This document shows positions 52,472 through 60,040 of a DNA stretch of 64,000 nt, piece by piece. The stretch's first letter is position 1; each line of letters opens with the position of its first letter. Location of the stretch: assembly GCF_007828865.1 (NCBI RefSeq), contig NZ_VIVK01000001.1, positions 4,774,001-4,838,000 of the forward strand. Reading direction: 5' to 3'. The position numbers and the translations under genes were made by a program. Source of the stretch: Kribbella amoyensis. Lineage in GTDB: Bacteria > Actinomycetota > Actinomycetes > Propionibacteriales > Kribbellaceae. The notes beneath the pieces were generated by a model that worked only from the letters and a program-made list of their open reading frames with translations, was not told the DNA's origin and made no database searches.

Positions 52472-53023
52472 ATGCGAGAGCCCGTCGACGCGCTGCTGAT
52501 CATCGATGTCCAGGTGGCCCATGTCACCGGACCCGGCGCGGTCCCTTCCGCCGATGCGCTGGTCGCGCAGACGACGACCTTGCTGGATCACGCTCGCGCG
52601 GCCGGTGCGCTTGTCGTCCATGTCCAGAACGACGGTGCCGAGGGCCTGTCCGATGCGCCCGGTACGCCGGGTTGGGACTTGCATTTCCCGGTCGTCGACG
52701 GCGAGCCCGTGGTACGCAAGGTGCATGACGACGCCTTTGCGGACACCGGGCTGACCGAGTTGCTGGCGCAGCGGGACGTGGGTTCGCTGGTGGTGTGCGG
52801 CCTGATGTCCGAGATGTGCGTGAGCGCGACCGCGCGGACCGCGTTGGCTCGAGGCTTCCGTGTCGTCCTCCCGCGCGACGCCCACGCGACGACGGGGATC
52901 CCGGCGATGAACGGTGCCGACCCGGTACCGGCCGAGGTGGTTTCCCGGGTCGCCGAATGGGCCCTCGGCGACGAACTCGAGTCGGTACCGCACGCCGCCG
53001 AGGTCAGCTTCCGCCCGAGCTGA
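52472..53023 (+). CDS. Isochorismatase-like cysteine hydrolase
   Basis: A 183-aa protein from the ATG at 52472, with GAGGA about 8 bp upstream; the ATG at 52451 lacks this spacing. The triad is seen: D12 in ALLIIDVQ, K83 in VVRKVHDDAF and C116 in LMSEMCVSATART. Family members cleave amides or nicotinamide-like substrates or act on isochorismate. It follows the YcaQ-like gene by 31 bp. Substrate unknown. Confidence 0.9.
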   Translation: MREPVDALLIIDVQVAHVTGPGAVPSADALVAQTTTLLDHARAAGALVVHVQNDGAEGLSDAPGTPGWDLHFPVVDGEPVVRKVHDDAFADTGLTELLAQRDVGSLVVCGLMSEMCVSATARTALARGFRVVLPRDAHATTGIPAMNGADPVPAEVVSRVAEWALGDELESVPHAAEVSFRPS

Positions 53024-53030
53024 CGTTGCC

Positions 53031-54227
53031 CTAGCCGTCGAGGGAATTCGGCCGGTCGCGGTAGCGGAGCATCGCGCGGTGCAGGGCGAGGTTCATCGGT
53101 CCGGGAAGTGGCCGCTCCCACTCGCCGACGGTCTCGACGAGTTCGCCACCGGTGCCCAGCTTCCAGCGCAGCAGGCCGAACGCCGGGTCCTCGGGGTCGA
53201 GACATCCGGACACGCCGCGCATGTCGTACCGCTCGGCGCCGAGTTTCTGTGCGTCCCTCATCATCGTCCATTGCAGGATGTGACTCGGCCGGACCTCGCG
53301 ACGATGACTGGCCGATCCACCCGTCTGGTACCAGGCCCGGCGCCCGACGACGTTCATCGTGTGGGCGGCGAGCACCTCGCCGTTCCAGCTCGACAGGTAC
53401 AGCCGCATCCGGTCCGGCGCATCGCGGTTGAGGGCCCGGTACTGCCGCTGGTAGTACGCCAACGACCTGCCGAGGCGGAAGCCGTTGCGTAGTTCGGTCT
53501 GCCGCAGCAACTCGTGGAAGGTCGCCAGGTCGTGCTCGGATCCACGCCGGGTCCGGACGCCCACCTTCATCGCCTTGCGGATGTTGCGCTGCCACTCCTT
53601 GCCGAACCCGGCCAGCAGGTCGTGGTCCCGGCCACCGATCGGTACCTGGAACTGGTACCGCGGCTGGGCGTCGATCGCCAGGCGTCCCGCGCCGCATCGC
53701 TGCCAGCCAAGGGATCTGAGCCGATCGGAAGCAGCTGAGCCGGCCGGTTCGACGACGTCGGCCAGTACGTGATCGACGTGTCGCCGACGACCAGCGGCAG
53801 CTTTGAGGGTGGTCGCCTGCCACCGTCGGAGAGCAGCCGGCGGGCCGATCCGTACCGCGAAGGCGCCGCGCCGTTCCAGGTGATCGAGCAACGGGTCCAG
53901 CCAGCGTTCCAGCCAGGGATCGGCCCAGTCGATATCCGGTCCCTCGGGCACGTACGCGTACCACCGGGACAGCCCGGGCAACCGGCGGAACAGGACGAGA
54001 GTCGTACCGACGACCCGGCCGTCCGCATCCCGCCAAGCCAGCAGGTCGGACGACCAGTCGGGCTTGACCTCTGCCCAGGACGCGAGCTGCAGGAAACTCC
54101 TTCCACCATGAAGGTCCGCCGCGCCTTGGTACTCCGCCGGCTCGATCTCACCGATCGTCAACTCGCCCCGCACTGTTGCCGAGTCGAAGCCCTCTGGCGC
54201 AGAGCCGGTCCACCCATTCGCCCTCAT
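53031..54227 (-). CDS. FemAB/FemX-like aminoacyl (peptidoglycan) transferase
   Basis: A 398-aa protein from the ATG at 54227, with GGAG about 8 bp upstream. The two GNAT-like lobes of the FemAB fold are indicated by SFLQLASWAEVKPDWSS in lobe one and GFGKEWQRNIRKAMKVGV ... TELRNGFRLGRSLAYYQR in lobe two, with LGAERYDMRGVSGCLD near the end. Fem proteins add amino acids from aminoacyl-tRNA to lipid II stem peptides or other acceptors, including alanine in some bacteria. An AlaRS-core gene is about 15 kb away, an intriguing but unproven link. Confidence 0.82.
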   Translation of the reverse strand: MRANGWTGSAPEGFDSATVRGELTIGEIEPAEYQGAADLHGGRSFLQLASWAEVKPDWSSDLLAWRDADGRVVGTTLVLFRRLPGLSRWYAYVPEGPDIDWADPWLERWLDPLLDHLERRGAFAVRIGPPAALRRWQATTLKAAAGRRRHVDHVLADVVEPAGSAASDRLRSLGWQRCGAGRLAIDAQPRYQFQVPIGGRDHDLLAGFGKEWQRNIRKAMKVGVRTRRGSEHDLATFHELLRQTELRNGFRLGRSLAYYQRQYRALNRDAPDRMRLYLSSWNGEVLAAHTMNVVGRRAWYQTGGSASHRREVRPSHILQWTMMRDAQKLGAERYDMRGVSGCLDPEDPAFGLLRWKLGTGGELVETVGEWERPLPGPMNLALHRAMLRYRDRPNSLDG

Positions 54228-54377
54228 CCACAAGCTCCCGTCGAAGTCGAGCCAACCTTCGGTGCCGTCCTACTGAGAAGACGGCAGCAGGCGCCGAAAT
54301 AGTTCTGTTCGCGTTCGCCCTTTGACTTTTCAGACGCAGTGAGAGCAGGAATTCGTTACGCGGAGCGGGTGGGGACC

Positions 54378-54432
54378 GGACCGCGGACAGGTACTGGGGA
54401 CCACGGACAAGGCACAGCTTGTCCGCGGTCCC
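54378..54432 (-). repeat. Three-arm palindromic repeat, copy 2
   Basis: Minus strand: arm 1 GGGACCGCGGACAAG, 6 nt, arm 2 CTTGTCCGTGGTCCCC, 6 nt, arm 3 TGTCCGCGGTCC. Spacing equals copy 1 at 12485. Relative to copy 1, four core bases of arm 1 changed (TTGA to GCGG) and arm 3 changed to match (TCAA to CCGC), while arm 2 differs at one position. It starts 45 bp past the stop of the secreted-protein gene at 54477. Confidence 0.75.
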
Positions 54433-54476
54433 GGCATCGTGGCCGAGGCCGGCGGAATCGGCCGGAACGGTCCGGG

Positions 54477-54908
54477 TCAGTAGCGGCGCCAGCGATCCTC
54501 GCCCGCGGCGCATTCACCGCGCCAGGTCCAGCCGGTGACGGTCTCCTCGCTCTGGAGGTGAGCTGCCGTGGTGGCGCCAGTTCCCTCCGTGAAGCTGACC
54601 GGGCCGTAGTGCAGGCAGATCCGCCAGCGCTCGCCGTTGTGCAAGGTCGTGACGGTGAGGTGGTCGGCGTCGGGATACCGCGTGCCGTTGTTCCGGACGA
54701 ACCCGCCGTAGTAGCCGACGGTCTTCGCCGTCCGGAGGTTGCCCGCGGTCTGGTACATGAGGGAGTCGCTGTTATCGGGATTGGTCGAGTAGATGCAGCC
54801 GCTGCCCGAGTTGCAGGTGGCCGCGTTGGCCGCGGGTGTCACGGTGACCAGACCGGCCACAGCGATGCCCAACGTCACCACCGAAGTGGCGAGACGGCGT
54901 TTCAACAT
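54477..54908 (-). CDS. Small secreted protein, paralog A
   Basis: A 143-aa protein from the ATG at 54908, with AGGAGG 8 bp upstream. The signal peptide MLKRRLATSVVTLGIAVAGL... ends near AANA (about residue 31). The mature part is about 110 aa with four Cys (CNSGSGC, RICLHYG, RGECAAG), and its C-terminal half matches the paralog at 55856-56305 almost exactly (EETVTGWTWRGECAAGEDRW). The YYGGFVRNNG-type repeats suggest a small beta fold like the I36 inhibitor group, but this is not certain. Secreted role unknown. Confidence 0.8.
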   Translation of the reverse strand: MLKRRLATSVVTLGIAVAGLVTVTPAANAATCNSGSGCIYSTNPDNSDSLMYQTAGNLRTAKTVGYYGGFVRNNGTRYPDADHLTVTTLHNGERWRICLHYGPVSFTEGTGATTAAHLQSEETVTGWTWRGECAAGEDRWRRY

Positions 54909-54988
54909 TTCTGTCCTCCTGGAGCGATGCGATGAGTCGCCCCGCGAACCGGCTTCGCGGGGCGTGCCATTACCCAACTCCGTCGCGC

Positions 54989-55004
54989 TGTCAGATCACT
55001 GACA
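54989..55004. promoter_or_regulatory. Shared palindromic element upstream of secreted paralog A
   Basis: TGTCAG-ATCA-CTGACA, 81 bp upstream of the ATG. The same site plus flanking blocks (GGAGTTGGGT) occurs before paralog B. A second half-site-like GACAG is near 55011. Confidence 0.6.
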
Positions 55005-55019
55005 CCAACGGACAGCGGC

Positions 55020-55763
55020 TCAGCGCGGTGAGGTGAGCCCCAGGAGCGAGGAGGCGTCGTCGATGGCAGCGGTCAGGTTGTCCGTGGCGAGAACCGAGTC
55101 CACGGTACGGAACCCGGCTCGCTCGAGGAGGCGTTTCTCGTTGGTGACCCACTCGCCACGAGAAGCCAGTACTCCGTGCGCCGCCATGCAGGCCGCGGTC
55201 GCGATCGCGCCTGCCGTCTCGGTGACGAGGCCGCGAGCTGCGTACGCGGTGCGCGCGTAGTCGAGGGTCAAGCGCGCCTCGTCCCGCCAGCGCCGGCCGG
55301 CTTGTTGCTTGAGGAGCTCGGGGTATTCGGGGCGGGGGAGGGCCCTGTGGAGTACCTGGTTGAGGGCGAGCTCGGCGACCACGATGTAGGTGGGGACGCC
55401 GGCCAGATGGAACATCAGCCGCTCGATCCCGAACCGGCCCGCTCGCGCCTCGGCGAGCTGGTGCTCCACGTCGTCGAGGTCGCGGTAGTGCACGTCGACC
55501 CGGCGCCCGTCGACGGTCAGCCAGGCGCCGCCGTTGAAGATGCCGCCGCCCCATCCGCCGAGCTCGGAGACTTCACCCGGCCAGCCGATCGCGCGGAGGT
55601 CGCCGGGGGAGAAGGGGCCGCGGTAGTAGATCGCGAAGTCCCAGTCGCTGTCGGGTCGATGGTTGCCCACGGCCCGCGATCCACCGAGTGCCACCGCCTC
55701 GACGGCCGGCAGTGCGGCGAGGCGGGAGGTGACGTCGGCGAGGAACGCATCGTCGGTCGACAT
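55020..55763 (-). CDS. Nucleotidyltransferase (Pol-beta fold) domain protein
   Basis: A 247-aa protein from the ATG at 55763. The active-site pattern GGSRAVGNHRPDSDWDFAIY holds GS and the DxD acids, with the third acid in DGRRVDVHYRD. The rest is a helical domain like that of aminoglycoside-type or MNT-like nucleotidyltransferases. No partner HEPN gene is adjacent. It lies between the two secreted paralogs on the same strand; whether the three are functionally linked is unknown. Confidence 0.85.
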   Translation of the reverse strand: MSTDDAFLADVTSRLAALPAVEAVALGGSRAVGNHRPDSDWDFAIYYRGPFSPGDLRAIGWPGEVSELGGWGGGIFNGGAWLTVDGRRVDVHYRDLDDVEHQLAEARAGRFGIERLMFHLAGVPTYIVVAELALNQVLHRALPRPEYPELLKQQAGRRWRDEARLTLDYARTAYAARGLVTETAGAIATAACMAAHGVLASRGEWVTNEKRLLERAGFRTVDSVLATDNLTAAIDDASSLLGLTSPR

Positions 55764-55801
55764 GGCCCCGACTGTACGGGCGGCGCGGTTTCAAGGAACG
55801 G

Positions 55802-55846
55802 CGCCTCGGCCGGCGGGAATCGGGGGGCCTACCGCCGGCCGAGGCG
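55802..55846 (-). terminator. Terminator after secreted paralog B
   Basis: A perfect 15-bp stem CGCCTCGGCCGGCGG / CCGCCGGCCGAGGCG with a 15-nt loop, beginning 10 bp beyond the paralog B stop. Confidence 0.7.
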
Positions 55847-55855
55847 GTCTGTGGG

Positions 55856-56305
55856 TCAGTAGCTGTGCCAGCGGTCCTCGCCCGCGGCGCACTCACCGCG
55901 CCAGGTCCAGCCGGTGACGGTCTCTTCGTCCTGGAGCTTGCCGGCCGTCGCGACACCGGTCCCCTGGGTGAAGTTCACCGCGCCGTAGTGCAGGCAGATC
56001 CGCCAGCGAACGTCATAGAGTTTCGTGGTGAGCGTGATGTGGTCTGCGCCGGGGTACTTCTTTCCGTTGTTCCAGACGTAACCACCCCAGTACCCGACCC
56101 CGAGCAGGCCGTGGATGTTGCCGGCGTTCTGGTACTTGAGGGTGGCGGAGCCGTCGGTGTTGTACCAGTAGAGGCAGGCACTCCCCGCGTTGCAGGTGGC
56201 CGTGGCGGCTGTTGTCGCAGCGTTGGCCGGCTGCGTGACGGTGACCAGACCGGCGACCGCGATACCCAACGTCAACGCCAGGGCGGCGAGACGACGTTTC
56301 AACAT
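55856..56305 (-). CDS. Small secreted protein, paralog B
   Basis: A 149-aa protein from the ATG at 56305, with GGAGG upstream. The signal peptide MLKRRLAALALTLGIAVAGL is nearly that of paralog A. The mature part (CNAGSACLYWYNTDGSATLK ... GYWGGYVWNNGKKYPGADH) has the same cysteines and ends with the shared block GWTWRGECAAGEDRW. The duplication includes the upstream control region, so the two are probably co-expressed although the nucleotidyltransferase gene lies between them. Confidence 0.8.
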   Translation of the reverse strand: MLKRRLAALALTLGIAVAGLVTVTQPANAATTAATATCNAGSACLYWYNTDGSATLKYQNAGNIHGLLGVGYWGGYVWNNGKKYPGADHITLTTKLYDVRWRICLHYGAVNFTQGTGVATAGKLQDEETVTGWTWRGECAAGEDRWHSY

Positions 56306-56379
56306 GAGTCCTCCAGAGGCGAAAGGCGAGCAGCCCTACGAACGAATCCGCGGTGCTGCCCTCACCTAACTCCACCCCA

Positions 56380-56397
56380 CTGTCAGAACACTGACAG
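56380..56397. promoter_or_regulatory. Shared palindromic element upstream of secreted paralog B
   Basis: CTGTCAG-AACA-CTGACAG, a perfect 7-4-7 palindrome 75 bp upstream of the ATG, with a further CGACAG half-site at 56402. It is followed (minus strand) by GGAGTTAGGTGAGGGCA, nearly the same as before paralog A. Confidence 0.65.
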
Positions 56398-56421
56398 ATT
56401 CCGACAGCCTGAAGACCTCGG

Positions 56422-57138
56422 TCAGACCCAGCCGTCCAGCGCCGCCATGAACTCGGGGAAATGCCCGTACCAAACGCTGTGCCCGGCCCCGGCGATCGAA
56501 CGAACCTCGAAGCCGAGCTCCCGCAGTACGGCAGCGCGCGCCGCGGACACGTACCGGCTCGGCTCGGCGCGAATCACCAATGACGGTCTGTCGGTACCAG
56601 GCGGCCGCGTGCGCGGATTCTTCGCGTACGCGAGCTCGACCGCGACCGCGGTACCGACATCGAACCGACGAGCCGCAGCCGCCTCGACCTGGCGATCCTG
56701 GTCGGTCCACTCCGGCCGGCTGATCGTGAGCGCCTCCACGGTGCGCCCCGCCTTTGCCGTGGCGAACGTCGCGGCCAGTTCCTGGGCCGACGGGGAGGAC
56801 CCGCGATCATCGGCCAGCGGGACGTCGACGTACACGACCCTGGACGGCCGAAGAGCAGGCAGCGCCTCGGCGAGCACAACGGCACCGAGTGAATGCCCGA
56901 TGGCCAACTCCGGCTCCGCGCCGACCGCTTCCACCACCGAGGAGGCGAACAACCCCAGGTCCGCGGCCGCCGCCGAAGGCGACTCACCGTGGCCCGGCAG
57001 ATCGAGGGCAACCGCTCGATAGCCGAGCTCGGCCAAGGCCGGCCCGACCTGCCAGAACTGCTCGGCACACCCCATCATCCCGTGCAGCAGGACGACGACC
57101 CGCCCGCCGCCGTCCCAGACCGTGCTTGCCAGCTGCAT
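56422..57138 (-). CDS. Alpha/beta hydrolase
   Basis: A 238-aa protein from the ATG at 57138. Signatures: oxyanion HGMMGCAEQFW, LDLPGHGES, nucleophile GHSLGAVV, and catalytic His in GAGHSVWYG. It is a small lipase/esterase-like cytosolic hydrolase; substrate unknown. Its end lies just beyond the paralog B palindrome. Confidence 0.9.
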   Translation of the reverse strand: MQLASTVWDGGGRVVVLLHGMMGCAEQFWQVGPALAELGYRAVALDLPGHGESPSAAAADLGLFASSVVEAVGAEPELAIGHSLGAVVLAEALPALRPSRVVYVDVPLADDRGSSPSAQELAATFATAKAGRTVEALTISRPEWTDQDRQVEAAAARRFDVGTAVAVELAYAKNPRTRPPGTDRPSLVIRAEPSRYVSAARAAVLRELGFEVRSIAGAGHSVWYGHFPEFMAALDGWV

Positions 57139-57219
57139 CTACGGTGCTCCGAATGCGTTGGAGACAGGGTGTCGGCTGCCGGGCGGTGAGCTGAGCGACG
57201 GCGGAGCTGGGCGTGGGGG

Positions 57220-59010
57220 CTACTTCGCGTACAGCGCCTCGACGTCGGCTTCGTGTTTCTTCATCACGATGTGGCGGCGGAGGGAGAGCTTGAGGGACAG
57301 CTCGCCGTTCTCCTGCGTCCAGTCCGTGGGGAGCACCGTGAACTTCTTGATGCCCTCGGCCTTCGAGACCGCGGTGTTGGCTTCGTCGATCGCCTTCTGG
57401 ATCTCGGCGAGCAGGTCCTTGTCGTCGACGAGCGCTTGCAGGTCGGTCGGCTTGCCGTGCTGGGTGGCCCAGGCCGGGATGGTTTCCGGGTCGAGGGTGA
57501 CGAGGGCGGCGATGAACGGTTTGCCGTCGCCGACGACCATGCACTGGCTGACCAGCGGGTGTAGACGGATCGCGTCTTCGAGGACGGCGGGGGCCACGTT
57601 CTTGCCGCCGGCCGTCACCAGGATCTCCTTCTTGCGGCCGGTGATCCGGATGAAGCCGTCGGCGTCGAACTCGCCCAGGTCGCCGGTGTGGAAGAAGCCG
57701 TCGGCATCGATCGAGGCCGCGGTGGCTTCGTCGTTCTTCCAGTAGCCCTGCATCACCTGGCCGCCCTTGAAGCAGAGCTCGCCGTCGTCGGCAACCCGGA
57801 CCGTGACCCCCGGAAGCGGCCGGCCGACGGTACCGATGCGGATGTCGTCGGGGAGGTTGACCGACAACGCGGCCGTGGTCTCGGTCAGGCCGTACCCCTC
57901 CAGGACGGGGACGCCGATACCGCGGAAGAAGTGGCCGAGGCGTTCGCCGAGCGGGGCGCCACCGGAGACGGCGTAGTCGACCTGGCCGCCGAGGACGGTC
58001 CGCAGCTTGCCGTACACGAGCTTGTCGAACAGGGCGTGCTTCGCCTTCAGCCCGAAGCCCGGGCCGCCGTCGTCCTGGGCCCGGGAGTACGCGATCGCGG
58101 TCTCCGCGGCGGCGTCGAAGATCTTGCCCTTGCCCGCGGAGTGCGCGGTCTGGCTGGCGGTGTTGAAGACCTTCTCGAACACCCGCGGCACGCTGAGGAT
58201 GAACGTCGGCTTGAACTCACCGAGGTCGGTGACCAGGTTCTTCACGTCGGAACTGTGGCCGAGCCTGACCCGCATCATCACGCAGCCGACCTGGATGATC
58301 CGGGCAAACACGTGCGCCAGCGGCAGGAAGAGCAGGGTGGACGCGCCGTTCACGTCGAACAGGTCGTCGAGCACCTTCACCGCGGTCCCGAGCTCGTCCA
58401 TGAAGTTCGCGTGGGTGATCCGGCAGCCCTTCGGCCGGCCGGTGGTCCCCGAGGTGTAGATCAGCGTGGACAGGTCGTCCGGGGTCACCGCGCTCCGGCG
58501 CTTGTCCAGCTCCGTGTCGGTGACGTTCTGGCCGATGACCGTGAGTTCCTCGATCGCGCCGGAGTCCAGCTGCCAGACCTCCTGCAGCGACGGCGCGTCG
58601 GACCGGGCGGACTCGACGACGGCACCGTGCGCGGCGTTCTCGACGATCGCGGCGACGGCCTCGGAGTCGGTCAGGATCCACTGGATCTGGGACGCGGACG
58701 ACGTCTCGTAGATCGGGACGGTGACGGCGCCGATCGACCAGATCGCGTAGTCGACCAGGGTCCACTCGTACCGGGTGGCGCTGAGCAGGGCGACCCGGTC
58801 ACCGTGCTGGACGCCGGCCGCGATCAGGCCCTTGGCCACCGCGCCGACCTGGCGGGCGAACTCGGCGGCCGACACGTCCTGCCAGCCGCCCTGGACCCGG
58901 CGGCTGAACACGGCGGTGTCAGGATGAGAGGACGCGTTCGCCCAGACGGCGTCGCCCAGCCCGCCGGTCGTCGGGGGCTCGATCACAGCAGGAACGGTGT
59001 ACTCACGCAT
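57220..59010 (-). CDS. fadD15: Long-chain fatty acid-CoA ligase (FadD15-like)
   Basis: A 596-aa protein from the ATG at 59010, with GAGGAGACG upstream. ATP-binding STLIYTSGTTGRPKGCRITH, the VLEGYGLTETTAALS block and FHTGDLGEFDADGFIRITGR are standard acyl-AMP ligase motifs. It activates long-chain fatty acids to acyl-CoA via acyl-AMP at the inner membrane face. The neighbouring SRPBCC and ArsA-like genes match the mycobacterial fadD15 (Rv2187) context, which supports orthology. Confidence 0.9.
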   Translation of the reverse strand: MREYTVPAVIEPPTTGGLGDAVWANASSHPDTAVFSRRVQGGWQDVSAAEFARQVGAVAKGLIAAGVQHGDRVALLSATRYEWTLVDYAIWSIGAVTVPIYETSSASQIQWILTDSEAVAAIVENAAHGAVVESARSDAPSLQEVWQLDSGAIEELTVIGQNVTDTELDKRRSAVTPDDLSTLIYTSGTTGRPKGCRITHANFMDELGTAVKVLDDLFDVNGASTLLFLPLAHVFARIIQVGCVMMRVRLGHSSDVKNLVTDLGEFKPTFILSVPRVFEKVFNTASQTAHSAGKGKIFDAAAETAIAYSRAQDDGGPGFGLKAKHALFDKLVYGKLRTVLGGQVDYAVSGGAPLGERLGHFFRGIGVPVLEGYGLTETTAALSVNLPDDIRIGTVGRPLPGVTVRVADDGELCFKGGQVMQGYWKNDEATAASIDADGFFHTGDLGEFDADGFIRITGRKKEILVTAGGKNVAPAVLEDAIRLHPLVSQCMVVGDGKPFIAALVTLDPETIPAWATQHGKPTDLQALVDDKDLLAEIQKAIDEANTAVSKAEGIKKFTVLPTDWTQENGELSLKLSLRRHIVMKKHEADVEALYAK

Positions 59011-59111
59011 CCGCGTCTCCTCAGTCGGTCACGATTTGTCGACTCCGGCGCACGCTACAGTCACCTACCCGTAAGTAGCCAGACGAGTGTGACCCAGGGA
59101 ACTAGGTACGT

Positions 59112-60035
59112 ATGCCATCGCTCGACATCAGTTGCGACGACTTGGTCGTTGCCGAACCAGCCTACGTCGCGGACCGGCTCGGCTCGGACACCCTGTGGCG
59201 TGAGTGGTGGCCGGACCTGGTCCTGACGCCGTCCGAGCGCCGCGGCCTGGAGGGCGTCCGCTGGGCCGTCACCGGCGCCGCGACCGGTACGGCGGAGTGG
59301 TGGCTGGAGCAGGTCCGCGACGGCGTGGTGGTGCACTGGTACCTCCGGGTCGACCCGGCGCGGCCGTTGCGTCCGCGGGCGTTGCGCAGGCTCCAGGAGG
59401 AGTACGTCGCGCGGTACCGGGCCAACATCTGGCGGTTCAAGGACGAGATCGAGACGGGCCGCGCCGCGGGCGAGCGCAGGCCCGGCTGGGAACCCGCGAT
59501 AGTCTCCGGTGGGGGCCCCGGCGCCCCGCGACCGGCTGTGCCGCCGACCAGGCCAGCGGCCGGAGCGTCAGAGCAACCGTCCCGGCAGCGAAGAGGTGAA
59601 TCGATGGCAGAGCAGACCACCTCGACCATCGTCGTGAACGCGACCCCGAAGGCGATCATGGCGGTGATCGCGGACTTCGAGGCGTACCCGCAGTGGGCCG
59701 ACTCGATGCGCGAGACCGAGGTGCTGTCCACCGACGAGGCCGGCCGGCCGAAACAGGTCCGGTTCAAGGTGGACGCCGGGGCGATCTCCGACGAGTACAC
59801 GCTGGACTACGTCTGGTCCCGCAACGAGGTCACCTGGTCGCTCGTGCAGGCCAAGATGGTGAAGGGGATGGACGGGGCGTACGTGCTGCGGGAGGCCGGC
59901 GACGGGCAGACCGAGGTGACGTACCGGCTCGCGGTGGATGTCGCGATCCCGATGATCGGCATGCTCAAACGCAAGGCCGAGAAGGTCATCATCGACACGG
60001 CCCTGAAGGGGCTCAAGAAGCGCGTCGAGTCCTGA
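59112..60035 (+). CDS. Two-part ORF: Rv2186c-like domain fused in frame to an SRPBCC protein
   Basis: A single 307-codon ORF. Residues 1-130 (MPSLDISCDDLVVAEPAYVA ... ARYRANIWRFKDEIETG) resemble a small conserved actinobacterial protein of about 130 aa (Rv2186c-type); a Pro/Arg/Gly-rich linker follows. Residues 165-307 are an SRPBCC (polyketide cyclase/START-like) domain with lipid-binding-pocket features. In mycobacteria these are two genes. Here no stop separates them, and an internal ATG at 59604 has a good Shine-Dalgarno site. It may be a true fusion, two products from one ORF, or a sequencing indel. Confidence 0.6.
   Translation: MPSLDISCDDLVVAEPAYVADRLGSDTLWREWWPDLVLTPSERRGLEGVRWAVTGAATGTAEWWLEQVRDGVVVHWYLRVDPARPLRPRALRRLQEEYVARYRANIWRFKDEIETGRAAGERRPGWEPAIVSGGGPGAPRPAVPPTRPAAGASEQPSRQRRGESMAEQTTSTIVVNATPKAIMAVIADFEAYPQWADSMRETEVLSTDEAGRPKQVRFKVDAGAISDEYTLDYVWSRNEVTWSLVQAKMVKGMDGAYVLREAGDGQTEVTYRLAVDVAIPMIGMLKRKAEKVIIDTALKGLKKRVES
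59604..60035 (+). CDS. SRPBCC-family protein from internal start (TB16.3/Rv2185c-like)
   Basis: An alternative, probably real, start inside the ORF above: AAGAGGTGA at 59591-59599, then ATG at 59604. This gives 143 aa, the usual length of this family. The START-like fold is supported by VVNATPKAIMAVIADFEAYP and DYVWSRNEVTWSLVQAKMVK. It would bind a hydrophobic ligand. It lies directly before the ArsA-like ATPase gene. Confidence 0.55.
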   Translation: MAEQTTSTIVVNATPKAIMAVIADFEAYPQWADSMRETEVLSTDEAGRPKQVRFKVDAGAISDEYTLDYVWSRNEVTWSLVQAKMVKGMDGAYVLREAGDGQTEVTYRLAVDVAIPMIGMLKRKAEKVIIDTALKGLKKRVES

Positions 60036-60040
60036 TTCCA

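Noticed and set aside
55020..55763. MNT/HEPN toxin-antitoxin pair at the nucleotidyltransferase
   Set aside because: The protein is longer than MNT antitoxins and no HEPN gene is adjacent.
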